Notes: generated by a model from the letters alone, not told the origin. 64,000 nucleotides of DNA from Mariprofundus sp. KV (GCF_013387475.1 NZ_VWNB01000001.1:152559-216558), one strand, 5' to 3'. Positions 1 to 8,718 are shown, counted from the stretch's first letter. Translations and numbers: made by a program.

Positions 1-1198
1 GGGTCTGCGAAATATGGGCCAGAAGCGCACCATGCGCCGTATTCTCCGGTGGCGCTTCTGGCTCTTCACCATGCGCCAGGGCTGCCAGGAAACGGCCTGC
101 CATCAACCCCATAGAGGCTGACTCCACATAACCCTCCACACCGGTGATCTGACCGGCAAAGAGCACGCGCGGATCAGATTTCAGACGCAGCGTGCCATCC
201 AGCAGATCGGGCGATTTGATAAAGGTGTTGCGATGCAGTGAACCGAGACGGAAGAACTCGGCGTTTTCAAGACCCGGGATCATGGTAAAAACGCGTTTCT
301 GCTCGCCATAGGTCATCTTGGTCTGGAAGCCGACCATATTCAGCAGGGAACCCATGCGATTATCACGCCTGAGCTGCACCACAGCATACGCCTTCTCACC
401 GGTTTCCGGATGATCCAGCCCAACCGGTTTCATCGGCCCGAAACGGGGCGTATCCTCACCACGCTCGGCCATCTCCTCGATCGGCATGCAGCCTTCGAAA
501 AAGGGGATATCCTCAAAATCTTTGCAAGCCACCTTCTCGGCACTGACCAGCTCAGCAATAAAGGCCTTGTACTGCTCGGCATTCATCGGGCAGTTGAGAT
601 AATCACCGGCCTCACCCTCTTCGACATTTTTGTCATAACGGTTTTTCCAGTAGCAGATATCCATATTGATCGATTCAGCATCAAGCACCGGCGCAATGGC
701 ATCAAAAAAGCAGAGGCGATCCACACCTGTAAGCTTCTGAATCTCATCGTAGAGGCCATCGGAGGTCAGGGGGCCGGAGGCGATCAACACCAGCCCCTCG
801 GCAGGAATCTCGGTCACCTCTCCCTCAATAAATTCGATCAGTGGCTCGGCACGCAACGCTGCGGTGACCATCTCGGAGAACTGCTCGCGATCCACCGCCA
901 ACGCAGTACCGGCAGGAATGCGGGATTTGTCGCCACAATCCATAATCAGCGAATCCATGCGTCGCATCTCTTCATGCAGCAGGCCCACCGCATTCTCAAG
1001 GTGATCGGCTCTGAATGTGTTGGAGCAGACCAGCTCGGCACAGTTGCCGGTGTTGTGGGCCGGTGTCATCTTCACCGGCCGCATCTCATGCAGGCGCACC
1101 GGCACGCCGCGTCTGGCCAGCTGCCATGCCGCTTCTGAACCGGCCAGTCCGGCTCCAATAATAGTTACAGTTTGAATGGATGGAGAGATATCGTTCAT
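1..1198 (-). CDS. trmFO: Methylenetetrahydrofolate--tRNA-(uracil-5-)-methyltransferase TrmFO (3' end outside window)
   Basis: FAD-dependent enzyme that makes 5-methyluridine at position 54 of tRNA using methylene-tetrahydrofolate. The visible 399 residues begin [20 protein letters not shown], with the dinucleotide-binding [10 protein letters not shown] motif at about residues 15-24. Further family blocks are visible: the [16 protein letters not shown] region, the CFFDAIAPV block and, near the cut end, [12 protein letters not shown]. The family is usually about 440 residues, so roughly 40 C-terminal residues lie before position 1. The ATG at 1198 is the natural start because the Rossmann motif follows immediately. 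Function is assigned with high certainty from family motifs. Confidence 0.95.
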   Translation of the reverse strand, partial: MNDISPSIQTVTIIGAGLAGSEAAWQLARRGVPVRLHEMRPVKMTPAHNTGNCAELVCSNTFRADHLENAVGLLHEEMRRMDSLIMDCGDKSRIPAGTALAVDREQFSEMVTAALRAEPLIEFIEGEVTEIPAEGLVLIASGPLTSDGLYDEIQKLTGVDRLCFFDAIAPVLDAESINMDICYWKNRYDKNVEEGEAGDYLNCPMNAEQYKAFIAELVSAEKVACKDFEDIPFFEGCMPIEEMAERGEDTPRFGPMKPVGLDHPETGEKAYAVVQLRRDNRMGSLLNMVGFQTKMTYGEQKRVFTMIPGLENAEFFRLGSLHRNTFIKSPDLLDGTLRLKSDPRVLFAGQITGVEGYVESASMGLMAGRFLAALAHGEEPEAPPENTAHGALLAHISQT

Positions 1199-1261
1199 AG
1201 GCCGATACGCTAGTCGGAAATTCGCACAAGGTCAGCGAAAGAAAGCAGCAGTATGCACCCT

Positions 1262-1306
1262 GCTCCTGGTTGTGGCTCAGGCGTACTCAGGCAAGACACC
1301 AGGAGC
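1262..1306. other. Inverted repeat upstream of trmFO
   Basis: GCTCCTGGT (1262-1270) is complementary to ACCAGGAGC (1298-1306), with a 27-nt loop that carries CTCAGGC twice. It lies between the divergent end of nfo and the start of trmFO. There is no T-tract, so a terminator role is weak; it may be a regulatory or processing hairpin. Confidence 0.35.
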
Positions 1307-1365
1307 GACGCTTAGAACACTAAATGAGTGACGAATAACGCTGCATGATTGCGGCTGAGGCGCAA

Positions 1366-2208
1366 CTACTCAATCAACGAGTAGAGCAGCTGAATCTCTT
1401 CGGGCCAAATGGTCTCATCAATCGTCTCCAGCACCATCGGGATATCGTTGAAGTGCTCACTGTTCATAATGAAGCGGAATACCTCCAGCCCCAGCTCCCC
1501 CTGCGTGAGTGAGTGGTGGCGATCCACACGTGATGCAAAGGCCGCCTTGGAGCCATTGAGGTGCATCCCACGCAGATAGTTAAAGCCAACCACTGCATCA
1601 AACTCAGAAAAAGTCCTCTCACAATCTTCAGGTGCGCGCATATCGTAACCGGCGGTAAAGGTGTGGCAGGTATCAAGGCAGACACCCACACGCGTTTTAT
1701 CTTCAACGCCATCAATAATCGCGGCCAGATGCTCGAAACGGAACCCCATATTACTGCCCTGACCACTGGTATTCTCAATCACTGCGGTCACACCTTCAGT
1801 TTGATCCAGCGCCCAGTTGATCGATTCGGCAATGCGCTTCAGGCACTCCTCTTCAGAGATCTTCTTCAGATGTGAACCGGGATGAAAATTGAGTAGCGGA
1901 AGCCCCAGCTTCTCACAGCGTTGCAGCTCATCAAGAAAAGCATGGCGCGATTTTGCCAAAGCCTCCTCTTCAGGATGACCCAGATTAATCAGGTAACTGT
2001 CATGTGGCAGCACATGTTTTGGCAGGATACCCGCTTTTTCCAGATTGGCCTTAAAGGCAGAGATACTCTCATCGGTCAGTGGTTTGGCCACCCACTGGCG
2101 CTGATTCTTGGTGAACAGCGCAAAGGCACTGGCCCCGATCTCCATCGCTCTGATTGGCGCATTTTCAACGCCTCCTGCTGCACTGGTATGGGCTCCGACA
2201 AACTTCAC
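1366..2208 (-). CDS. nfo: Deoxyribonuclease IV (AP endonuclease IV)
   Basis: Cuts the backbone 5' to abasic sites in base excision repair, using three zinc ions in a TIM barrel. With a GTG start at 2208 the protein is 280 residues and begins [13 protein letters not shown], matching the N-terminus of the family (285 residues in E. coli). An AGGAG lies 7 nt before that GTG. Metal-site blocks are present: [34 protein letters not shown] and [14 protein letters not shown] longer reading from TTG at 2265 adds 19 residues that the family lacks. The gene follows the PLP enzyme directly on the same strand. Confidence 0.95.
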   Translation of the reverse strand: MKFVGAHTSAAGGVENAPIRAMEIGASAFALFTKNQRQWVAKPLTDESISAFKANLEKAGILPKHVLPHDSYLINLGHPEEEALAKSRHAFLDELQRCEKLGLPLLNFHPGSHLKKISEEECLKRIAESINWALDQTEGVTAVIENTSGQGSNMGFRFEHLAAIIDGVEDKTRVGVCLDTCHTFTAGYDMRAPEDCERTFSEFDAVVGFNYLRGMHLNGSKAAFASRVDRHHSLTQGELGLEVFRFIMNSEHFNDIPMVLETIDETIWPEEIQLLYSLIE

Positions 2209-2265
2209 ATCCGACTCCTGAAACAACTTCACTTCGGAGCGCAGACTAGCGAATCCCCACTGCAA

Positions 2266-3141
2266 TCACAGGCCCTTATGGCGATAGCGATCCAGCATCG
2301 TCTCATTGCCCATCAGGCCGCCGCTATGAACATAGAGTATAGCGCCTTCGATAGCATCAATATTTTGCAGCAACGTGTGCCACATATTAGCGCCGTAGAT
2401 CAGATCAAACTCGATACCCGCCTCTTTCAACTCCCGGTATAAAGCGAGAAACTCCGCATAGGGTCTGGCGAAATGATGCTTCTTCTCATTTTCCAGGATA
2501 CGCAGGTTGCGGGGCAGCTCCCCCAACATGCGCATCTGCCGGATCAGATAATCCCTGTCGCCAACGCATGCGGTAGTCAACACAGCCACATCGGGCAGGG
2601 CATGAGCAAGATAAAAGGCGGTTGTTCCCGTTCCTGAGGGTGTAACCACATGCAGCGTCTCAATACCCTGCGCCTGCTGCCACGCCTTTATCTCCCTTGC
2701 TAACACATTGATTCCAGCCTGAGCGATCGGATCGGCACCACCTTGCGGCACAAACAGTGTAGCTGCCTCAGTAGGTGTGCCGAGTGATGCAATGGCCGCA
2801 TCAAACTGTTTATGCTCCACTTCGTGCAGCTGCATACCGAGCCCCAGTGCCAACTTCAAATTCCCGGTCGGACTGGACTTAAGATGTTCCGGCACCGGCT
2901 TGCAGGTATAGTGAAAGTCCCATCCTTTTTGGTCGCAAAGTGCTGCAATGGAGAGCATGGCATTGGACTGCGTACCACCGTAAGAGACAATCCTGCGATA
3001 CCTTCGAGCTGGCGTTTGAATCAGCGTGTAGAGTTTACGGTATTTATTGCCGCTGAGTAGCGGATCGATAAGGTCATCACGTTTAACAAAAAAATCCCTG
3101 CCACGAAACAGAAAAGGGACAACAGCGGAAAGAGGCTGCAT
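2266..3141 (-). CDS. PLP-dependent ACC deaminase / D-cysteine desulfhydrase family enzyme
   Basis: Fold type II PLP enzyme of 291 residues. The Schiff-base lysine is in SGNKYRKL (about residue 32), YGGTQSNAML follows as the substrate-binding loop, and TPSGTGTTAFYLA forms the phosphate-binding Gly-rich loop. It ends with the YVHSGGLMG block typical of D-cysteine desulfhydrases. The family covers ACC deaminase, D-cysteine desulfhydrase and L-cysteate lyases, and sequence alone does not choose among them. It abuts nfo downstream and the cupin gene upstream, so the three may be co-transcribed. It is slightly shorter than DcyD (328 residues). Confidence 0.85.
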   Translation of the reverse strand: MQPLSAVVPFLFRGRDFFVKRDDLIDPLLSGNKYRKLYTLIQTPARRYRRIVSYGGTQSNAMLSIAALCDQKGWDFHYTCKPVPEHLKSSPTGNLKLALGLGMQLHEVEHKQFDAAIASLGTPTEAATLFVPQGGADPIAQAGINVLAREIKAWQQAQGIETLHVVTPSGTGTTAFYLAHALPDVAVLTTACVGDRDYLIRQMRMLGELPRNLRILENEKKHHFARPYAEFLALYRELKEAGIEFDLIYGANMWHTLLQNIDAIEGAILYVHSGGLMGNETMLDRYRHKGL

Positions 3142-3144
3142 CGC

Positions 3145-3639
3145 CTAACGCGTCAGCTTCTTAATGAGAGTCTGATGTTGCGGATACAGTGACAACAGAT
3201 GCTGACGCGTTGGCATCTCGAAATCGGCAAACTCAAAACCCGGAGCCACCGTGCAGCCAACCAGAGCAAAACCACCGCATGGCACACTTGCCCCGAACCA
3301 GTCGCCCGCTTCCACCACCTGCTGGAAAGAGTCGCCCTTTTCAGGGTTTCGCCCCAGCCGCTTTTCTAGATAGCTGCCACGCTTGTCAATCACATGCACA
3401 ACCAGCCCGTCACCATCATAGAAGTGCCACAACTCATCCTGTCTGATGCGGTGAAAGGCAGAAAACTCCTCTCCACTAAGCAGAAAATAGATACTGGTGC
3501 AGAAAGAACGAGCCCCATCGAACGCTGCTGGCAGCCCCTGTTGCGGAATCATACTGGCAGAGCGATAAATCTCTCTGTACCACCCCCCTTCCGGGTGTCT
3601 CTGCAATCCTAACGTTTCAATCCAGATATGCGGATCCAT
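3145..3639 (-). CDS. Cupin family protein (DUF985-like)
   Basis: Small beta-barrel cupin of 164 residues. Family signatures are the N-terminal LGLQRHPEGGWYREIYRS, the central TSIYFLLSGEEFSAFHRIRQDELWHF (metal-site histidines and glutamate) and the C-terminal VAPGFEFADFEM. The ATG at 3639 is preceded by GGGGAG at good spacing; an upstream in-frame start at 3699 would add about 20 residues without family support. The biochemical role of DUF985 proteins is unknown, though some bind nucleotides or sugars. It lies just upstream of, and in line with, the PLP enzyme. Confidence 0.85.
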   Translation of the reverse strand: MDPHIWIETLGLQRHPEGGWYREIYRSASMIPQQGLPAAFDGARSFCTSIYFLLSGEEFSAFHRIRQDELWHFYDGDGLVVHVIDKRGSYLEKRLGRNPEKGDSFQQVVEAGDWFGASVPCGGFALVGCTVAPGFEFADFEMPTRQHLLSLYPQHQTLIKKLTR

Positions 3640-3730
3640 CACTCCCCTTCGTCTCCATGAATAGGGTGAGACCATATGAAAATCGGGGCACCTATGCAAA
3701 ACTCCATTTGGCTGCTTTAATAACCCTGAA

Positions 3731-3760
3731 TGGCTAAAATTAACCTTTTAGCCATTTTTT
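3731..3760 (+). terminator. Orphan intrinsic-terminator-like hairpin
   Basis: A 9-bp stem, TGGCTAAAA pairing with TTTTAGCCA around a 6-nt loop, is followed by six T on the plus strand. No plus-strand gene lies upstream for more than 3 kb, so it would end only antisense or leader transcripts. It sits just before repeat R1. Confidence 0.5.
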
Positions 3761-3790
3761 CCGATAATCAGGTTACAGCCTGGCACGGAG

Positions 3791-3950
3791 TTAAGGATAC
3801 TCTGAAAAGTCAGAGTATCCGAGCAGGCTATGGATGGCCTGCCAACATCATGCACTCTAAGTGCTTGATTTTGTGAGCAAAGTAACAATGACACTTTTTC
3901 CTTTGCGTGCTGAATACCTACACGGATGTAGTTATTCAGAGCATCCTTAA
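3791..3950 (-). repeat. Multi-hairpin element R1 (reverse orientation)
   Basis: A 160-bp element bounded by near-perfect 15-bp terminal inverted repeats: TTAAGGATACTCTGA at 3791-3805 and TCAGAGCATCCTTAA at 3936-3950, with one mismatch. Internal hairpins in plus-strand order are E (GGATACTCTGA stem), A (GCAGGC/GCCTGC), B (around TGCACT), the linker GTGAGCAAAG opening hairpin C (closed by CTTTGC at 3901), and D (CTGAATA/TATTCAG). It is the reverse complement of R2 and R3 at about 90% identity. It occupies the divergent region between the cupin gene and the response regulator. Confidence 0.9.
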
Positions 3951-3974
3951 TTATAACAACTCATGGGAGCGCAG

Positions 3975-4607
3975 ATGATTTCAGTATATCTTGTTGATGA
4001 TCACACCATGGTGCGCGCCGGATTTCGTCGCCTGCTGGATACCGAAGATGACATCCACATCATCGGTGAAAAAAGCTGTGGTGAAGATGCATATCCGGAG
4101 TGTCTGGCACTGCAACCGGATGTGATCGTAGCTGATATTGCCATGCCCGGTGAAGGTGGCCTCTCATTCATTCGCAGGCTGCTGAACAAAAATGAGAGCG
4201 CCAGAGTACTGGTGATGAGCATGCATGATGATGAGACATTCGTCTCCCATGCCATTCAGCTTGGTGCCCGAGGCTACCTCAGCAAGTCGGGTGATCCGAA
4301 CGAACTGGCGCAGGCAGTGCGCGCTGTTGCCAATGGGGATAAATGGGTCTCACCGGAGATCGCCCAGCGTATGGTGTACAGTATCGGATCCGGCAATGAA
4401 TCGCCGGTTGAGATTCTGACCACACGCGAATTTGAGGTGTTTATTCTGCTCAGCGAAGGTAACAGTGTGATTGAGATCGGCAAAATCCTGCATATCAGCC
4501 CGAAAACGGTAAATGTACACAGGGCCAATCTCATGGAAAAACTGAAGGTAAAAAACACCGTTGAGCTGGCCCATATCGCGATCCGCACGCAGATGATTCA
4601 AGCCTGA
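3975..4607 (+). CDS. LuxR-family response regulator (GacA/UvrY-like)
   Basis: Two-component response regulator of 210 residues. The receiver domain starts MISVYLVDDHTMVRAG with the acidic pair at positions 8-9. The phospho-acceptor Asp is in VADIAMPGEGG (about residue 54) and the conserved Lys in YLSKSG. The C-terminal LuxR helix-turn-helix reads LTTREFEVFILLSEGNS, then ISPKTVNVHRANLMEKL. The ATG at 3975 has GGGAG upstream and matches GacA/UvrY N-termini; the ATG at 3963 adds four residues. GacA-type regulators usually control small RNAs that act on CsrA. No sensor kinase is adjacent. Confidence 0.9.
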   Translation: MISVYLVDDHTMVRAGFRRLLDTEDDIHIIGEKSCGEDAYPECLALQPDVIVADIAMPGEGGLSFIRRLLNKNESARVLVMSMHDDETFVSHAIQLGARGYLSKSGDPNELAQAVRAVANGDKWVSPEIAQRMVYSIGSGNESPVEILTTREFEVFILLSEGNSVIEIGKILHISPKTVNVHRANLMEKLKVKNTVELAHIAIRTQMIQA

Positions 4608-4679
4608 ACCGACACCTTGCAGATGGATGAATGATCACGTTTCGAAACAGGATCACGAAGGCGCTGCGATAAATTGCGC

Positions 4680-4714
4680 TTGCAGAGCGGCAGAACCTTT
4701 TCCATACTGACCAC
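4680..4714 (+). promoter_or_regulatory. Sigma-70 promoter giving a leaderless start
   Basis: TTGCAG (4680-4685), a 17-bp spacer and CATACT (4703-4708) precede the ATG at 4715 by six bases, so the predicted transcript begins at the start codon. There is no Shine-Dalgarno sequence. Confidence 0.55.
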
Positions 4715-5437
4715 ATGCACTACCTGCTTATACTCTCCCTGCTGATCCTCTCGCCTCTCTATGCTCAGGCTGAATCAACGCAACCTGCCGGCACACGCAT
4801 CACTATCTCTGCCACGGCTGAAAGAGAGCTGCCCAATGATGAGGTGGTCATCACCTACCGTGTTGAACAAGAGGGCAAGGATGCCAACGCTATACGACAG
4901 CAGGTTAACCGGGTCACCGACCTGATTCATAAGCGTCTGCAAAAAGAGGCCGCGCTGAAGATCAAAACCACCAGCCGTAACATGCAGCCGGTATGGCACT
5001 ATCCGAAAAATCAGCCACGCATCCGCACCGCCTGGCGCATGAGCCAGAGTGAAGAGATCACCAGCAGTAATCTGGAGGCAGTGCCGCAGTGGCTGGAGAC
5101 GATTGAAGGCGAAGGCGCTCAGCTCTCCAACCTGCAGTTCAGGGTAAGTCGACAGCTCTCGTTGCAAACAGAGGAGGCACTTCGGCTTCAGGCCATCAGA
5201 ACATTTCGCAGCAATGCCGTAGCACTGACCAACGGGCTGGATGCCGCCAGTTTCCGCATCATTCACCTTAACAGCAGCTCTCAGTCACCTCGCCCGGTGT
5301 TATATCGATCTGAAATGGCGATGATGGCCAAATCTTCCGATGCAGTCGCACCCTCTCTCTCTGCAGGAGAGGGAACAGTACGTATTACCGTCAATGGTGA
5401 AATCGAAATTCCATTCATTGATTTCCCGGCAAAATAA
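4715..5437 (+). CDS. SIMPL domain (DUF541) periplasmic protein
   Basis: A 240-residue exported protein. It has a hydrophobic Sec signal (HYLLILSLLILSPLYAQA, cleavage near residue 19), then a SIMPL/DUF541 domain beginning RITISATAERELPNDEVVITYRVE. It contains the typical TTSRNMQPVW, Gln-rich central segment and the final GTVRITVNGEIEIPF strand. SIMPL proteins are envelope proteins, some linked to oxidative stress; their molecular role is unclear. It follows the response regulator but appears to have its own promoter and no ribosome-binding site. Confidence 0.85.
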   Translation: MHYLLILSLLILSPLYAQAESTQPAGTRITISATAERELPNDEVVITYRVEQEGKDANAIRQQVNRVTDLIHKRLQKEAALKIKTTSRNMQPVWHYPKNQPRIRTAWRMSQSEEITSSNLEAVPQWLETIEGEGAQLSNLQFRVSRQLSLQTEEALRLQAIRTFRSNAVALTNGLDAASFRIIHLNSSSQSPRPVLYRSEMAMMAKSSDAVAPSLSAGEGTVRITVNGEIEIPFIDFPAK

Positions 5438-5521
5438 GTCACCTGCAGCAACCAGACTGACAAGCTTCGTTGTTTATGTTATTCTAACTAATAATATAGC
5501 TGTAAAACAGGGAGGGCTGGC

Positions 5522-7663
5522 TTGAAACAATCCAGAATCCTCATCGTTGAAGACCAGACCTCACTAAGGGGAGCATTTGTCCAGATTCTGGAGAATGCAG
5601 GTTTTCTCACCTGCAGTGCCGAAGGGTACGATCAGGCTATTGCCCTGATCGATTCATCCATTGATCTTGCTCTGCTCGATGTACAACTCGAAGGCCGGTC
5701 AGGCCTGGATATTCTCGCCTATATTCGCGAGAACCATCCCGATTGCCCATCCATCATGATCTCCGGCTATGCCGATAAGAAGAACACTATCGAGGCGCTG
5801 CGTCAGGGCGCTGTGGAGTACCTTGAAAAGCCCATCTCGGCGCACGAACTGGTTCATAGTATCAAGCACTGGATAGACTTTCGTGACCTGAAACAGGAGA
5901 ACCAGCGCCTGCAGGATTTTCAGGCCATCTATCAACGACTCAAGGCCAATGAAGTTCAGATACGCATGGCCAACGAACGGCTCAATTTTCTTCTCACATC
6001 AACCTCTGCCGTTATATATGCATCCGGGGTATCTGAGCAGTTCCCGACAACCTTTATCAGTGACAACATTAAACGGCTGTGCGGCTATGACGCTGAAACG
6101 TTCACCAGCCATCCGGGGTTCAGACTCGAGTGCGTCCACCCTGATGATCTTGAACATGTTCACACGGAGCTTGAGCGCGGCCTGAAACGCGGCAGCAATC
6201 GCTTTGAATATCGTTTCCAGCACAAAGATGGCCACTACTTCTGGGTAGGTGATGAGATTCGGGTTGAGCAGAATAGCAGAGGGGAGGTTGAGTTTCTCGG
6301 TTTCATTGCCGATATCAGCCAGAACAAACAGAGTGAAACAAAGATCAGGCAGATGGCCTATACCGACCTGCTCACCGGCCTGCCCAACCGCAGCCTCTAT
6401 TATGACCGCTTGAAACAGGCTATTGCACAATCGCACCGCAACAAGAGCAATATGGCCGTCCTGTTTATGGACCTGGACTACTTCAAACCTATCAATGATG
6501 AACTGGGCCATGAGTGGGGTGACAAAGCCCTCATCGAGGTGGCTACCAGGCTGCGCAGCTGCATCCGTGAGACCGATACCGTGGCGCGAATTGGTGGCGA
6601 TGAATTCAGCATGATTCTGGGTGAAATCGATTCAGAAGAGTCTGCCTGCCTGATCGCCGAAAAGGTGATCAATCAGATCCGGAAACCGATGATGCTTAAA
6701 GGCACACACTATGTGCTTGGTGTCAGTATTGGTATCAGCCTTAAACCCGCTGAGCAGAGTGATGCGGAAACCATCATGCGACTGGCTGATGATGCCATGT
6801 ATCAGGCCAAGGAGATGGGACGCAATCGCTACTGCATCTATCGCGACTCAAGTGATGGCATGCCTGATGAGCTGAATAGAGAATTAATCCTCGAAAAAGC
6901 GCTGCGGCAGGCAATCGCCAATCATGAACTGGTGATCTATTACCAGCCCAAGGTGGATCTGAAAGATGGTATCATCATCGGCACCCACGCCCTGCTGCGC
7001 TGGAATCGGGGTGATGCAGGCATGGTGCTGCCCGACCAGTTTCTGCCGCTGGCCAACAGAACAGGTCTGATCGTGCCTATAGGTGAGTGGGTACTGCGTC
7101 ATGCCTGCCTGCAGAACAGAGCATGGCAGGAGTCAGGGCTGCCCATTGTACCGGTATCGGTCAACATCACTGCCGAGCAGCTGCGCCACTCCGATTTCAG
7201 CAGGCTGGTGGCATCCATTCTTGATGAGAGCAAACTCCCTGCCGAGATGCTACAGCTGGAGATCAGCGAAAATGATCTGATGCAACACGCCTCTGGCGTT
7301 CTGCAGAGCATGAATGAGCTCAATGCGCTGGGTGTGAAAATCACCATTGATAATTTCGGTGCCGGCTTCTTCTCGCTGCAGGCGTTGAAAGCCATGCCTG
7401 TGCACGAGCTGAAGATGAACCGCTCACTCATCAATCAGATCGGGAAAAGCTGTGACAGTGGTCAGGTTGCCAATGCGATCATCGCCATGGGCCACATCCT
7501 CAACCATCAGGTGGTAGCCGAAGGCGTGGAGACAACAGAGCAGTTAAGCTTCCTGCGCGAGCATGATTCTGATGGCATGCTCGGCTACCTCTCCAGCCCG
7601 CCGGTGCCTGCCGATGAGATTATTCAACAGCTGAAAAACAGGCGCTCAATGCTTAAAGCGTGA
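5522..7663 (+). CDS. Response regulator with PAS, GGDEF and degenerate EAL domains
   Basis: A 713-residue cyclic-di-GMP signalling protein with a TTG start after GGGAGG. Domains: receiver (1-120, phospho-acceptor Asp near 53 in LLDVQLEGRSG), a short coiled linker, PAS/PAC (about 145-275, ending EFLGFIADIS), GGDEF (about 280-440) and EAL-like (about 460-705). The cyclase site GGDEF is intact near residue 357, and RETD eight residues upstream is an RxxD inhibitory site. In the EAL domain the signature reads HALLRW (E to H), IDNFGAG replaces IDDFGTG, and KMNRS replaces KIDRS. Several metal ligands are therefore lost. Likely an active cyclase with a non-catalytic EAL sensor domain. Confidence 0.93.
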   Translation: MKQSRILIVEDQTSLRGAFVQILENAGFLTCSAEGYDQAIALIDSSIDLALLDVQLEGRSGLDILAYIRENHPDCPSIMISGYADKKNTIEALRQGAVEYLEKPISAHELVHSIKHWIDFRDLKQENQRLQDFQAIYQRLKANEVQIRMANERLNFLLTSTSAVIYASGVSEQFPTTFISDNIKRLCGYDAETFTSHPGFRLECVHPDDLEHVHTELERGLKRGSNRFEYRFQHKDGHYFWVGDEIRVEQNSRGEVEFLGFIADISQNKQSETKIRQMAYTDLLTGLPNRSLYYDRLKQAIAQSHRNKSNMAVLFMDLDYFKPINDELGHEWGDKALIEVATRLRSCIRETDTVARIGGDEFSMILGEIDSEESACLIAEKVINQIRKPMMLKGTHYVLGVSIGISLKPAEQSDAETIMRLADDAMYQAKEMGRNRYCIYRDSSDGMPDELNRELILEKALRQAIANHELVIYYQPKVDLKDGIIIGTHALLRWNRGDAGMVLPDQFLPLANRTGLIVPIGEWVLRHACLQNRAWQESGLPIVPVSVNITAEQLRHSDFSRLVASILDESKLPAEMLQLEISENDLMQHASGVLQSMNELNALGVKITIDNFGAGFFSLQALKAMPVHELKMNRSLINQIGKSCDSGQVANAIIAMGHILNHQVVAEGVETTEQLSFLREHDSDGMLGYLSSPPVPADEIIQQLKNRRSMLKA

Positions 7664-7677
7664 ATCGTTGCGCATAA

Positions 7678-7703
7678 AAAAGGCGGGGAAAACCCCGCCT
7701 TTT
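7678..7703. terminator. Intrinsic terminator after the GGDEF gene
   Basis: An 11-bp stem (AAAAGGCGGGG / CCCCGCCTTTT) with an AAAA loop. The flanking A and T runs make it work in both directions between the convergent GGDEF and ppiC genes. Confidence 0.85.
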
Positions 7704-7706
7704 CAT

Positions 7707-7868
7707 ATCAGGAATGCTCTGAATAACTACATCCCTGTAGCTATTCAGCACGCAAAGGAAAAAGTGTCATTACTCCTTTGCTCACAACATCAGGCACTGA
7801 GAGTACATGATGTTGGCAGGCCATCCATAGCCTGCTCGGATACGCTGACTTGTTCAGAGTATCCTTAG
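7707..7868 (+). repeat. Multi-hairpin element R2
   Basis: Same element as R3, in the same orientation and about 93% identical. Order on the plus strand: D (CTGAATA/TATTCAG), C (GCAAAGG...CCTTTGC), linker TCACAA, B (ACATCA...TGATGT), A (GGCAGGCC...GCCTGC) and E (ending TCAGAGTATCCTTAG). The left terminal repeat has drifted. It lies between a terminator and the 3' end of a minus-strand parvulin gene. Confidence 0.9.
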
Positions 7869-7879
7869 ATCAAATACAA

Positions 7880-8158
7880 TTAGCTGCGGCTGGTAACTTC
7901 CAGAAGGTGATAACCGAACTGGGTCTGAACCGGCCCCTGCACGGTGCCAACCTCGGCAGAAAAGACCACTTTATCGAATTCGGGAACCATCATGCCAGGG
8001 CCGAATTCGCCCAGATCGCCACCATTACGACCTGACGGGCAGCTGGAATTATTGCGTGCGATTTCAGCAAAATCAGCGCCACCTTCGATAGCTGCTTTCA
8101 GTTCATTACACTTCTCTTCGGTATCCACCAGAATATGGCGGGCAGTTGCTACGGTCAT
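7880..8158 (-). CDS. Stand-alone cytoplasmic parvulin (PpiC-type peptidyl-prolyl isomerase)
   Basis: A 92-residue single-domain parvulin that isomerises peptidyl-prolyl bonds. Family blocks are ARHILV at the start, GADFAEIARNNSSCPSG in the middle, NGGDLGEFGPGMMVPEFD and the C-terminal QTQFGYHLLEV. There is no signal peptide, so it acts in the cytoplasm like E. coli PpiC (93 residues). A paralog with the same layout lies at 42206-42508. It is downstream of ogt on the same strand, 39 bp apart. Confidence 0.9.
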   Translation of the reverse strand: MTVATARHILVDTEEKCNELKAAIEGGADFAEIARNNSSCPSGRNGGDLGEFGPGMMVPEFDKVVFSAEVGTVQGPVQTQFGYHLLEVTSRS

Positions 8159-8197
8159 ATCTACTCCGTTTTTCAGATTTTTCCGGACACTAACAGC

Positions 8198-8635
8198 TTA
8201 AAAGCCACGTTCAAATTTGAGCAGTCTCTTCTTCCACTCAAGACCACAGGCGAAGCCACCCAGACCATCGCTTGCGATCACGCGATGACAGGGAATCAGG
8301 ACAGGCAGAGGATTGGCCCCCAGCGCCTGCCCCATAGCCCGCGCAGATGTGTGCAGCGTTTTGGCAAGCTCGCCATAGGTGCGCACCTCTCCGGCCGGAA
8401 CCTTTAACAGCCCCTCACGCATCATCATCTGGAAATCAGTGGCCGGCTCTGCCAATGGCGGCAGGGGAATGTTTTGACGGCTGAAGTAAGCATCCAACCA
8501 GTGCGAGACCGGATCACTGTGAGTCCTCATATCACTGGCCGCACGCTCATCCAGCCAGAGATGCAGACAGCGCTCACCATCCCACTCGTAAGAGATCGGC
8601 CCTAGAGGAGCGTCGTAGAGGTAAATCATTTTCAA
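8198..8635 (-). CDS. ogt: Methylated-DNA--protein-cysteine methyltransferase
   Basis: Suicide repair protein that moves alkyl groups from O6-alkylguanine to its own cysteine. The 145-residue protein has the acceptor-site motif IPCHRVIASDG, the helix-turn-helix-like VPAGEVRTYGELA and the arginine-finger region TSARAMGQALGANPLP. It is shorter than E. coli Ogt (171), with a reduced N-terminal domain. A start two codons later is possible. Likely co-transcribed with the downstream parvulin. Confidence 0.92.
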   Translation of the reverse strand: MKMIYLYDAPLGPISYEWDGERCLHLWLDERAASDMRTHSDPVSHWLDAYFSRQNIPLPPLAEPATDFQMMMREGLLKVPAGEVRTYGELAKTLHTSARAMGQALGANPLPVLIPCHRVIASDGLGGFACGLEWKKRLLKFERGF

Positions 8636-8718
8636 ATTCTACGCCGCATGGGAGAAGAGAACATCCATTTTAATATTCAGACTATCACTGCATCCATGCC
8701 TGCCATTAGTCTGGCCGC

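Noticed and set aside
410-1138. Open frame of 242 codons on the plus strand
   Set aside because: It lies wholly antisense to trmFO, whose family motifs are clear, and its translation shows no domain.
7668-7868. Short frames inside R elements (also 38336-38524 and the extension into R3 at 23926)
   Set aside because: They fall within the multi-hairpin repeats, differ between copies and lack ribosome-binding sites.
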